NCBI GenBank assembly: GCA_012959525.1
Contig: DUDB01000078.1
Coordinates: forward strand, 1-62,528
Reading direction: 5' to 3'
From: Planctomycetota bacterium
Lineage (GTDB): Bacteria > Planctomycetota > UBA1135 > GCA-002686595
Length of the DNA: 62,528 bases
Shown piece by piece: positions 27,142 through 35,551 of the stretch. Each line of letters opens with the position of its first letter. The first letter of the stretch is position 1. Below the pieces are notes generated by a model, which was given only the letters and a program-made list of their open reading frames with translations, was not told the origin of the DNA and ran no database searches. The position numbers and the translations under genes were made by a program.

Positions 27142-27846
27142 ATGACCGATTCATGGCTGCAGGGGGTGGGGCCGTTCATGGATGTCATGCGCCTGGGCAT
27201 TCGGCCCTATGCCGAGGTGTTGGAGCTTCAGAAAGAGCTGCTCGAAAAGCGCATCAAGGATGAGGTGCACGACACCCTGATCCTGGTCGAGCACGAACCG
27301 GTGATTACCATCGGCCGCAAGGGCGCTCAACTGGGGGATGTCCCCGTGCCCGTTGTGGAGGTCGAGCGCGGAGGAGAGGCTACGTATCACGGCCCTGGAC
27401 AGGTTGTTGCCTATCCGATCTTCAAGCTGCCCGAGGAGCGCCGGGACGTGCACCGTTTCTTGCGAGACCTCGAAAGCGTGGTCATCGGTGTTCTAGGCGA
27501 ATTCGAACTGAGTGGTTCCCGGGTGGATGGAGCCACCGGTGTTTGGCTGGGGGAGAAGAAGGTGGCTTCGGTGGGCGTGGCACTGCGGCGTTGGGTGACG
27601 TGGCATGGGCTCGCGCTCAACGTTCACACCGACCTGGACGCGTTTCGACCGTTCCAGCCCTGTGGCTTGGACCCAGAGTGCATGACTCGTCTGGCCGACC
27701 ATGCAGAGCTTCCTGGAAACAATCTCCTTTGCGAGGTCTTGCTCGTGAAGCACTTCCTTCTGGTCTTCGATTTGGAGTTACCACCGCCCCCGGATCCTCC
27801 GGATACGGCCTCCGGTGGGTTCCCAGAGCTTCCGATCTTGAACTGA
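27142..27846 (+). CDS. lipB: octanoyl-[acyl-carrier-protein]:protein octanoyltransferase
   Basis: A 234-residue LipB that moves octanoyl from acyl carrier protein to lipoyl domains, the step before LipA. It contains the family motif RGGEATYHGPGQVVAYP (about 77-93), the catalytic Lys in GEKKVASVGV and the catalytic Cys in PCGLDPEC. A Pro-rich C-terminal tail (PPPPDPPD) is an extension. The start at ATG 27142, 10 nt after lpdA, gives the normal N-terminus; the frame is open further upstream. It closes the operon opened by lipA. Confidence 0.95.
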   Translation: MTDSWLQGVGPFMDVMRLGIRPYAEVLELQKELLEKRIKDEVHDTLILVEHEPVITIGRKGAQLGDVPVPVVEVERGGEATYHGPGQVVAYPIFKLPEERRDVHRFLRDLESVVIGVLGEFELSGSRVDGATGVWLGEKKVASVGVALRRWVTWHGLALNVHTDLDAFRPFQPCGLDPECMTRLADHAELPGNNLLCEVLLVKHFLLVFDLELPPPPDPPDTASGGFPELPILN

Positions 27847-27973
27847 GACGAACCCTGAGGCTCAAACCGGGATCTCTAATGGGAATTCCTAAGAAACACC
27901 GTAGAGGTGGCTTCTGTGGTGACGACAGAGAGTGGGTGAGCTGACCGGTCACGGTCACGTGTCGCCCTCTCCC

Positions 27974-28405
27974 ATGCAGCACCTCCCCACCTCTCCCAAG
28001 CCCGATTGGGCAGCCGCTTGCGGCGAACACCTGGACCCGGCCGTCATCGGTTCCCTGGTGGACCTCGGTGGTGAGGACGAGCCGGATCTCATCGTCGAGC
28101 TGATCGATCTGTTCCTCGAGGACGCCGACACTCGCGTCACCGCCCTGGAAAGCGCGGCTAGGAGTAAGGACTGGGATCAGGTGAGCAGGCTAGCCCATAC
28201 CCTCAAGGGCTCAAGCGCCACCATGGGTGCCGCGCGCTTCTCAGTTGCCTGCAGGACAGTGGAGATGGAGGCCCGGGATGGAGGCCTGGCTCGTGAGTCT
28301 CTCGATTACGCGGTCGAATCCCACCTGTCCGTCCAATTCAGTCTGGTCTGCTTGCGCGCCCAGTTGACGGAATCGGGTGGCGGCAACTACCAAAGAACGG
28401 CTTGA
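27974..28405 (+). CDS. histidine phosphotransfer (HPt) domain protein
   Basis: A 143-residue four-helix HPt protein. The phosphoacceptor motif AHTLKGSSATMGA is at about residues 75-87, preceded by LIVELIDLFLEDADTRVTAL. Such proteins relay phosphate between hybrid histidine kinases and response regulators. No kinase is adjacent. It is followed after 18 nt by an HDOD-REC-GGDEF gene, whose receiver domain is the obvious candidate partner. The start at 27974 is chosen over an upstream in-frame ATG at 27932 because the sequence between looks non-coding. Confidence 0.85.
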   Translation: MQHLPTSPKPDWAAACGEHLDPAVIGSLVDLGGEDEPDLIVELIDLFLEDADTRVTALESAARSKDWDQVSRLAHTLKGSSATMGAARFSVACRTVEMEARDGGLARESLDYAVESHLSVQFSLVCLRAQLTESGGGNYQRTA

Positions 28406-28423
28406 CCCTGGTTCACACTTCTC

Positions 28424-30394
28424 ATGGACAAGAAATTCGATGAACTGGGCCTGACGGGTAGTCTGCCATCCTCGCTGACTGTCTCCCTGCGCCTCATGGA
28501 CTTGATGCGCAGTGAGCGTCATGACGTCGATGCCTTGGTGAGTACCATCCACTGCGATCCGGCTCTTTCACTGCGGTTGATCAAGCTTGCCAACCAAACT
28601 CACAGCCGCAGGCCCAACAAGGTCGAGGACGTGGGAGCCGCCGTTAAACGCATAGGCTGGGATGCATCCGAGGCGCTTCTCATGGGCTTCTCGCTTGTCA
28701 GGCCCGATGCCACTGAAGGGTGGGGCGATTTTGACCACGAGGCCTACTGGGCTCGCGCACAGCTGACGGCTTGTCTGTGTGAGCGCCTCTCCGACGCTGC
28801 CGGCTGGAGCCATACCCAGCGTGCTCATTCCCTGGGGTTGCTTGCGGACGTCGGAACCATGGCCCTGGCCAACATCCACCGCGATCGATTCAGTGGGATC
28901 CTTCAGGACCAACCTGAGATCATTGCGCCCGAGCGTGCCCTCCTCGAGACCGACGTCCTCGGGATCAGCCATTGCGAGGTGAGTCACGCCATGTTGGAGG
29001 ACGCTGGCCTGTCCTACTGCCTGCGCGAGGCGGTCTTAGTGCACAAGGACTACGACCGCATCTGCGAGCAGGAAAACGACGTCAAGACCTGGGCGGCCCT
29101 GCTGCTTGCGAGCCAAGCAGCGGCGGCGCTCTACCTGGGCGAGGGGCGAAGCACGGACTCCGCGCTGACTCACGCCGAGGATCTGCTCGCCAAGGCCACC
29201 CAGCTCCTCGGGCTCTCCATGGAGCGGACCGAGGAGGCTTGTACGGAAGCGGCCCAGGAATGGACACGCGCACGCGAGGCATTGGGCCTGCAACCGCAGG
29301 CGGTCAAGTATCTGAAGGCAAACTCGACTGCATCAGGAGATGGGCAGGCTCCGGATGCGAGCCCTGTGGCGCAGACACAGCGGTCTGTTGTGGGGAGCGA
29401 AACATCTCCCGCCCTGATCGCGCCGATTCTTGGTAATGGTCGCTGGGGCGAGGCTGCGCGCATTCTGCTGGTAGACGATGATCCGCTCACCCGGCGCGTC
29501 GTTGGTTCTCAGCTGCGTCGGGCGGGGCATGAGGTTCTCGTGGCCCGGGATGGCCGCGAAGGGTTGGAGATGGCGTTGACCCTCGACCCTCAGATTGTGA
29601 TCACCGACTGGACCATGCCCGGCATCTGTGGCGTAGAGCTGTGCGAGTTGCTACGCGCAACGGACGTAGGGCGCCGCCTGTGCATCCTTATGCTCACTTC
29701 ATGCGATGACGATGACGACCAAGTGATCTCGGCGCTCCGCGCGGGCGCTGACGACTACGTCACCAAGCCGAGCAACCCGCGAGTACTCCAGGCCCGTGTC
29801 CAGGCCGGGTTGCGGACGGTCCACCTGCGCGAGCGCTCGGAGTCCATGGAGCAAACTCATCAAGGTGAGGTTGCCGAGCTGGGTATCCTGGCTCGCCAAC
29901 TGGAAAACGCTGCCTTGACCGATGCCCTGACCCAGCTGCCGAATCGGCGCTATGCCATCCAGCGGCTCGAGCAGGAGTGGGAGATGGCCTCCCGAACGGG
30001 GCGCCCCATGTCCGTGATCATTGCAGACGTGGACCACTTCAAGAAGGTCAACGACCGCCACGGCCACGGGGGAGGGGACGCGGTGCTGAAGGTCGTGAGC
30101 AGCCGCATGCGCGAGGCATCCAGGTCAACCGACGTGCTCTGCCGATTCGGGGGAGAGGAGTTCCTGACTCTCAATCCGGCCTGCAACGGTCAGGAGGCGC
30201 GGCGCTGCGCTGAGCGTGTGCGCTCGGCCGTGGGGTGCAAGCCGATCCGCCATGGAGCCATGGACTGTTCCGTGACACTCAGCCTCGGTATTGCCGAGCG
30301 CACTCCCGAGATGAAGAGTCCCGACGAGCTTCTGCTGGCCGCGGACCGGGCGCTCTACACCGCCAAGGCTTCGGGCCGAAATCGCTGCGCCTGA
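28424..30394 (+). CDS. HDOD - receiver - GGDEF diguanylate cyclase
   Basis: A 656-residue cytoplasmic signalling protein with three domains. HDOD is at about 10-270 (LPSSLTVSLRLMDLM, DPALSLRLIKLANQ). The receiver domain is at about 345-460 (ILLVDDDPLTRR; phospho-Asp in VITDWTMPG; conserved Lys in VTKPS), with a coiled linker to about 490. GGDEF is at about 495-655 with an intact active site FGGEEFL and metal Asp in ADVDHFKKVND. An RxxD inhibitory I-site (RSTD) lies five residues before GGEEF, so product feedback is expected. Paired with the upstream HPt gene, it looks like a phosphorelay output to cyclic-di-GMP. Confidence 0.92.
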   Translation: MDKKFDELGLTGSLPSSLTVSLRLMDLMRSERHDVDALVSTIHCDPALSLRLIKLANQTHSRRPNKVEDVGAAVKRIGWDASEALLMGFSLVRPDATEGWGDFDHEAYWARAQLTACLCERLSDAAGWSHTQRAHSLGLLADVGTMALANIHRDRFSGILQDQPEIIAPERALLETDVLGISHCEVSHAMLEDAGLSYCLREAVLVHKDYDRICEQENDVKTWAALLLASQAAAALYLGEGRSTDSALTHAEDLLAKATQLLGLSMERTEEACTEAAQEWTRAREALGLQPQAVKYLKANSTASGDGQAPDASPVAQTQRSVVGSETSPALIAPILGNGRWGEAARILLVDDDPLTRRVVGSQLRRAGHEVLVARDGREGLEMALTLDPQIVITDWTMPGICGVELCELLRATDVGRRLCILMLTSCDDDDDQVISALRAGADDYVTKPSNPRVLQARVQAGLRTVHLRERSESMEQTHQGEVAELGILARQLENAALTDALTQLPNRRYAIQRLEQEWEMASRTGRPMSVIIADVDHFKKVNDRHGHGGGDAVLKVVSSRMREASRSTDVLCRFGGEEFLTLNPACNGQEARRCAERVRSAVGCKPIRHGAMDCSVTLSLGIAERTPEMKSPDELLLAADRALYTAKASGRNRCA

Positions 30395-30412
30395 GTCTTG
30401 CGCTCTCGACCT

Positions 30413-32452
30413 TTACTCGACAAAGAACGGTGAGGTCCAGGCCAGGCTGCCGTCCTCCTGCAGAATGCGCAGGTACACGTACTCGCCTGCCTGCAAGCCC
30501 TCCAAGGGCAGGCTACCCATGAACCGGCGCTCGCCTTGCAGCGGCATGCTCGAGACCGCGCCTGAGCGGATCAGGTCTAGCCGCGCCAGACCTACGGTGC
30601 CAAGGATGACGGCGTCGAGGGAGGGATTCTGGCCCAGGTCTGCAAATGGAATGGACGCACCAACCGGATACCCAGAGAGGGTGGCCTGCAGGATCATGCG
30701 CGGCCCACTGGTGGCGTAACACTTGCGAGCGCGCAGGGAGGTGAGGAGCTCTGCGCGGGTCAACGACTCGCCCATGACAGCCGCCACCCCGCCCGTTCCC
30801 ATGCTATCCACGTCTTCATCCAGGCGGCCGGGTCTCCATCCGTAGACCGGGGATAGGTGGGGTAGGCCTGGGTGCCCATCGTGGCTGTCGCCGCTCCCGA
30901 TGAAGCCCAGGGTGGCCCCCTTGTCCAAAACGTCGCGCACGAAGTTCCCCGGGCGAGGGTTGCGCACCAGGCGTGGGGAATCGGCGGCCTCGCTGCTGCC
31001 GTGGACGCTCATGACCTCGGTGACGGGTTCCAGGATGGGATCGGGGGCAAAGGTCCAATTCGTGGGGATGGGATCGCCCGCGGAGTGGTGCGCAAACGTG
31101 AGGGCGTCCCGTCCCTCAAGGGCCTGCCACAACTGCCGTGGCGTCTGGTAGCGTTCATCTACGGATGAAAACAGCTCCGCGTCTTCGTCAAAGAAGACCA
31201 CATGCCGATGACCGTGCACCCAACTGGTCCACTCGTAGCCGGGCAGGGTGACAAACTCCCCGGGAGCGTGGTGGGCGCGGGCGACCGAGCGCAGCTCCTC
31301 CCACAGGTCAGGGGATTGATCGATGAAGCGCACTCCGAAGTGGTCGTGGTCGGTCAGGCAGACGAAGTCCAGGGCGGCGGTGTGGCGTGCATAATCAAAC
31401 CAGTCGTCAGGCTTGCCCGTGCCGTCAGAGAAGTTGGAATGGCCGTGGAGATCGCCCCAGAACACACGCTCGGCGTTGGCGTCGATCCAAGTCGGGCCCG
31501 CCTCCGCTTGCACCAGGGTCTCGCCAATCTGGACTTCCACCCCCAGCCGCACGATGCCGCTGGATTCGGCGCGGATTTCGATGCGCTTGCGTCCGCCGTC
31601 CTCGGGGGTGAGGTGCACCTGTTCCGGTACGTCCCAGGTGGGCGGGCGATTTCGGATGCGAACGGCTCCCTCGAACTCCACGTTGTCGTTGCCGTGCATG
31701 TCCAAGAGGGCGATGTTGAGAGAGAAGGTCTCCCCGGGACGCACGACGCTGGGAGTTGTGGCCACGACCCGGGCCGCCGGCCCAGCGACTACGTCCACGG
31801 TGGGGGAGTCTGCGATCAACCCCCGGACCCCGTCACCGTCACCGTCCACGTAGAACCATAGGTGCGCCCCGCGCTCGGCGTGTCGGTCGACCAGAGCGCC
31901 GGGCCCCTGCATCCCATACTCAAGACGCACTTCTTCGCCCTCCCGCAGGTCCCGGCCACCCACCTCAATCACCAGGTACCCTGCCGTCACCGTTCCCACG
32001 GAGAAGGCCTCCAAATCAACCCCTTCGGCGTCCGTGGTCACCTGTGTGAAGCCCCCCCGGTTGGGGCGCACCGTCTGGGGCACGGACCAACCCCAGAAGG
32101 GCTCGGGCATGAAGTGGATCTGGCCCCCTACAGCAATGCCCTCGGACCCGACCTGGTAGCGCAGATCAAAGCCTGCCGCACGACCGGCGCGGATCACGGG
32201 TGCCACGCCCTCCTCCCAGCGGATATATGCGGTGCCGCCTCCGTCGGACGCGGACCGCTCAGCCGCCAAGTCCTGGCGGAATTCCTCAACCTTGGACCAC
32301 AGCGCGTAGGGCGGATCGGGATCGTCTACCACCGGCCTAGTGGGCTTGGGTTCAACGGTCTCGGTTCCGCATCCCCATAGAGCCGCTAGTCCCAGTAGCG
32401 CTGCCATCGCAACGGGCCGAGGGAAGGGGGAAGGGTGTTGGCGAAGGAGCAC
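30413..32452 (-). CDS. PHP-type metallohydrolase lipoprotein (CehA/McbA-like)
   Basis: A 679-residue predicted lipoprotein: the hydrophobic N-terminus ends in the lipobox ALWGC (about Cys28). The first half is beta-rich, and the second half is a PHP-like metallohydrolase. Metal-binding motifs are WGDLHGHSNFSDG (about residues 336-348), LTDHDHFG, FAHHSAGDP and GSGDSHDGHPG. Members of this group hydrolyse phosphoesters or carbamates; the substrate here is unknown. Start is GTG at 32452. An ATG at 32407 would leave a signal peptide without its basic end. Divergent from the M20 peptidase with a 68-bp gap. Confidence 0.82.
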   Translation of the reverse strand: MLLRQHPSPFPRPVAMAALLGLAALWGCGTETVEPKPTRPVVDDPDPPYALWSKVEEFRQDLAAERSASDGGGTAYIRWEEGVAPVIRAGRAAGFDLRYQVGSEGIAVGGQIHFMPEPFWGWSVPQTVRPNRGGFTQVTTDAEGVDLEAFSVGTVTAGYLVIEVGGRDLREGEEVRLEYGMQGPGALVDRHAERGAHLWFYVDGDGDGVRGLIADSPTVDVVAGPAARVVATTPSVVRPGETFSLNIALLDMHGNDNVEFEGAVRIRNRPPTWDVPEQVHLTPEDGGRKRIEIRAESSGIVRLGVEVQIGETLVQAEAGPTWIDANAERVFWGDLHGHSNFSDGTGKPDDWFDYARHTAALDFVCLTDHDHFGVRFIDQSPDLWEELRSVARAHHAPGEFVTLPGYEWTSWVHGHRHVVFFDEDAELFSSVDERYQTPRQLWQALEGRDALTFAHHSAGDPIPTNWTFAPDPILEPVTEVMSVHGSSEAADSPRLVRNPRPGNFVRDVLDKGATLGFIGSGDSHDGHPGLPHLSPVYGWRPGRLDEDVDSMGTGGVAAVMGESLTRAELLTSLRARKCYATSGPRMILQATLSGYPVGASIPFADLGQNPSLDAVILGTVGLARLDLIRSGAVSSMPLQGERRFMGSLPLEGLQAGEYVYLRILQEDGSLAWTSPFFVE

Positions 32453-32520
32453 AAGCCGAATCGTACTCTGCTCACCCGCTTCAGGTCTCCAACAGTCTTC
32501 CCGTCGAGTAGGCTCGGGCC

Positions 32521-33948
32521 ATGAACCCCCAAGAGATTACGAGATTTGTGGACCGCGTCTGGGATGAGGAGATCGTTCCGAGCCTGGTCGAGTACATCCG
32601 TATCCCCAACAAGTCACCGGACTTCGATGCAGACTGGAAGGCCAACGGCCACATGGACCGTGCCGCCAAGTGGATTGGCGACTGGTGCCGAGGACGATCG
32701 ATTCGCGGACTTGAGGTGGAGTTGATTGAATTGGAAGGGCGCACACCTCTGATCTTCATGGAGATTCCGGGAGAGCCCGAAACCACTCTCCTGATGTACG
32801 GCCATCTGGACAAGCAACCGGAGATGGAGGGCTGGCGAGAGGGGCACGGTCCTTGGGAGCCTTCCCTCGAAGGCGACAAGCTCTACGGTCGGGGGGGTGC
32901 AGATGACGGCTACTCCGCCTACGCATCCCTAACGGCGATCGAGGCTCTCCAGGCTCAGGGCATCCCCCATCCTCGCATCGTGATCCTGATCGAAGGCTGC
33001 GAGGAGAGCGGGAGCTACGACCTGCCCCACTACATCGACCACCTCGGCGAGCGCATCGGCGAACCCGATCTCGTGGTCTGCCTCGACAGTGGTGCCGGAG
33101 ACTACGAGCGGCTCTGGCTCACCACGTCCCTGCGCGGGTACGCCATGGGAGTCCTCAACGTGGAGACCCTGACCGAGGGGGTCCACTCAGGTGACGCCGG
33201 TGGCATCGTGCCGGAGACCTTCCGCGTTGTTCGCAGCTTGATCGAACGCCTGGAAGACGCCGCCACGGGTCAGGTACGGGTGGAGGCGCTGCACGTGGAG
33301 ATTCCAGAAGAACGGGCCGCGCAGGCGCAGCTCGTGGCAGAGGCTCTCGGCAATGACGTCTACGAGTGCTTTCCCCTCACGGACGGAACCAAGCCGATGG
33401 GTGACGACTTGTCCGAGCTGGTCTTGAACCGCACCTGGCGACCCGCGCTCGCAGTGACTGGCGCCGATGGGCTGCCTTCGCTCCCCCAGGCGGGGAACGT
33501 TCTGCGCCCGCGCACCAGCGTGAAGATCTCGCTGCGCATTCCTCCCACCTGCGATCCTGAGGGCGCGGTTGCCGCCGTGAAGGACGTTCTGGAGGCTGAC
33601 CCGCCCCACGGTGCTCAGGTGAGCTTCGGGGATACAGGCTGCGCGGGCGGTTGGAATGCGCCTGACCTGGCAGATTGGCTGACCGAGGCCGTGGATGAGT
33701 CTTCCAAGACCTTCTTCGACCGCGGCGCGGTCTTGATGGGAGAGGGCGGGACGATTCCCTTCATGGGCCTCCTCGGCGAGAAATTTCCTCGCGCCCAATT
33801 CGTGATCACTGGTGTCCTGGGTCCGGCCAGCAACGCCCACGGCCCCAATGAGTTCCTGCACATCCCCATGGGCAAGAAGCTCACGGCTTGCGTAGCCCAG
33901 ATCACGGCGCGCCTTTGTGAGTGGGGCAAGGCAAACACCGCGGACTGA
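32521..33948 (+). CDS. M20-family metallopeptidase (dipeptidase)
   Basis: A 475-residue zinc peptidase of the M20 family. Metal ligands are visible in MYGHLDKQP, YGRGGADDGYSA and EGCEESGSYD, and the C-terminal ligand region is GPASNAHGPNEFLHI. A dimerisation domain is inserted at about residues 220-380. The length and the PASNAHGPNE motif fit CNDP/PepV-like dipeptidases more than ArgE/DapE. No signal peptide is seen, so it should act in the cytoplasm on short peptides. Confidence 0.9.
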   Translation: MNPQEITRFVDRVWDEEIVPSLVEYIRIPNKSPDFDADWKANGHMDRAAKWIGDWCRGRSIRGLEVELIELEGRTPLIFMEIPGEPETTLLMYGHLDKQPEMEGWREGHGPWEPSLEGDKLYGRGGADDGYSAYASLTAIEALQAQGIPHPRIVILIEGCEESGSYDLPHYIDHLGERIGEPDLVVCLDSGAGDYERLWLTTSLRGYAMGVLNVETLTEGVHSGDAGGIVPETFRVVRSLIERLEDAATGQVRVEALHVEIPEERAAQAQLVAEALGNDVYECFPLTDGTKPMGDDLSELVLNRTWRPALAVTGADGLPSLPQAGNVLRPRTSVKISLRIPPTCDPEGAVAAVKDVLEADPPHGAQVSFGDTGCAGGWNAPDLADWLTEAVDESSKTFFDRGAVLMGEGGTIPFMGLLGEKFPRAQFVITGVLGPASNAHGPNEFLHIPMGKKLTACVAQITARLCEWGKANTAD

Positions 33949-33959
33949 TGTTCCTGGGT

Positions 33960-34496
33960 CTACTCGCCCTCGCTTGAACCCACGGCAACGAGGATGTCCT
34001 CGATGATCGCCAGGTGGTGCAGCGTGTGCAGGCGCGCGAAACGCAGCCACATGGCGGCATTCATGGGCCCCAGCACCTGATGGGGGACATGGTCGGGAGC
34101 CGCGGGGATCTCGTCGCGGCATCGGCGGAGGCTCTCCAGGGTGGCCTGATTGCCCTCCTGTTCACGGGCCAGGAATTGGGGGTTCACATGCGCATCGGGC
34201 CGGACCATCCGTGGCGACTCGGCCTGCCCGCGCCTGAATTCCTCCTTGGCCAGGAGCTTGACCGTCTCATCACTGGTCTGGGCACCCTTGACGATCAGGA
34301 GACCCTTCTGCGCGACAAGGCCTTCCACGTTGCGGAGGGAGAGGTCGCACGCCAGGGCCGTGTGGTAGAGATGCTGGTCCGCCGACCAGCCGGAGATACT
34401 GGGATCGCTTGCGTCCCTCACCGACTCTCGACCTCCGAGGTCTTGGCACCGGTTTAGGGCTGCTTGGAGTCCATTCAGGTCTTCGTCGATGTCCAT
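33960..34496 (-). CDS. DinB-like four-helix protein
   Basis: A 178-residue DinB/YfiT-superfamily protein. The metal-binding His pattern is seen: a His pair in ADQHLYHTALA (about residues 40-50) and a C-terminal HTLHHLAIIED (about 156-166). The family includes metal-dependent thiol transferases (bacillithiol, mycothiol) and proteins of unknown function; substrate cannot be told. It converges on the M20 gene with a 11-nt gap and is divergent from the tRNA that follows. Confidence 0.75.
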   Translation of the reverse strand: MDIDEDLNGLQAALNRCQDLGGRESVRDASDPSISGWSADQHLYHTALACDLSLRNVEGLVAQKGLLIVKGAQTSDETVKLLAKEEFRRGQAESPRMVRPDAHVNPQFLAREQEGNQATLESLRRCRDEIPAAPDHVPHQVLGPMNAAMWLRFARLHTLHHLAIIEDILVAVGSSEGE

Positions 34497-34546
34497 CGTT
34501 GGAGGCCCGTTTCCGGGCGGCAGAAATGATACGGTATGGTCGGCAC

Positions 34547-34623
34547 GGGCCCTTAGCTCAGTTGGTTAGAGCTGCTGACTCATAATCGGTAGGTCGTTGG
34601 TTCGAGTCCAACAGGGCCCACCA
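34547..34623 (+). tRNA. tRNA with CAU anticodon, probably tRNA-Ile2 (lysidine-modified)
   Basis: A complete cloverleaf: acceptor GGGCCCT/AGGGCCC, D-arm GCTC/GAGC, anticodon stem GCTGA/TCGGT around loop CTCATAA, T-arm with GGTTCGAGTCC, discriminator A, encoded CCA (34621-34623). The CAU anticodon alone fits Met or Ile2. The acceptor has C4-G69 and C5-G68 pairs, which TilS needs, and the overall sequence is closer to bacterial tRNA-Ile2 than to elongator tRNA-Met. I therefore favour Ile2. Confidence 0.9.
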
Positions 34624-34657
34624 TTGCCCGTGGTTTCCGACAAGGAGCATCCAGGCA

Positions 34658-35551
34658 ATGTATCGACCCGCTGAATCCTCTCACCTGCAGTTCGTGCGAG
34701 CCCTCGCTCTTGTTGGAATAAGCCTGGTGGGGTTTGCCCTTGGTCAAGATGGGCTTTCGGCGTCAGCCAAGCAGCGCAAGGGGCTTGAGCCTCTCGTGGA
34801 GTCCGTGGCCCGGCGATTGGAGCTCCACATTCCTTGCGTTGAGTCATCTGCCGTTAAACACAAGGTGCGCAAGGCATTGGCGAACCAGCGGGGGTCCGTC
34901 GTCAAGGCCAATCTGGCTGCCCTGATCCATGAGCTTGTCATGGAAGACCGCGACCTGGGGCGCCCTGATCGGGAACGTGTGGATTTGGAGATCTGCAAGA
35001 AGGTCGGGTTGACCCTGCCTGCTCTGGCAGAAAAGTTGGTCCCAGTGCAACCGGAGACCAAAGGCGGCCACGACACGGACTTTCTCCTTAACGGGTTTGC
35101 TGCGGAACACGCCGCATGCCTGCTCCACAATGCTAGCGTCATCGAGAGGATCAAGGCCCGCAACGGCGAACCGTTGGACCTCTCCACGAAGAAGGGAATG
35201 GAGGAACTCGCGGCCTACTACTCCGAAATTTTCACGAGGATCTTTGGCGTTGAGCGGCCACCCCGGGGGTTTGGCGATTTGGTCGCTGGTGCGATGACTA
35301 CCCGCAGCACTCGACGGGCGCGCTTGGCCCTTGTAGGGAAGCTGCGGTTTCTGCTGCGGCCAGGGATCTACAAGGAGTTGAAGGCCAAGACCCTAGACAA
35401 CAAGCTCGATGCAGAGCTCCTGGTGGAGGAGCGCATTCGCGACACGCTCACCGATTCAGCCCTCTGGGAGCGCTTGCGTCTCGATCACGAAGCCATGCTC
35501 AAGGATTCCAAGGCCATGCGCCGGGATCTCAAGGATCGCAAGCGGCCCTAG
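34658..35551 (+). CDS. exported hypothetical protein
   Basis: A 297-residue protein with a signal peptide (about residues 1-30, hydrophobic core FVRALALVGISLVGFAL), then a helical, charged body. I recognise no domain. Segments such as HKVRKALANQRGSVVKANLAALIHELV and a basic C-terminus (KAMRRDLKDRKRP) suggest a helical, perhaps nucleic-acid- or envelope-associated protein, but this is only a description. It starts 34 bp after the CAU tRNA and its stop overlaps the stop of the convergent coiled-coil gene. Confidence 0.6.
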   Translation: MYRPAESSHLQFVRALALVGISLVGFALGQDGLSASAKQRKGLEPLVESVARRLELHIPCVESSAVKHKVRKALANQRGSVVKANLAALIHELVMEDRDLGRPDRERVDLEICKKVGLTLPALAEKLVPVQPETKGGHDTDFLLNGFAAEHAACLLHNASVIERIKARNGEPLDLSTKKGMEELAAYYSEIFTRIFGVERPPRGFGDLVAGAMTTRSTRRARLALVGKLRFLLRPGIYKELKAKTLDNKLDAELLVEERIRDTLTDSALWERLRLDHEAMLKDSKAMRRDLKDRKRP

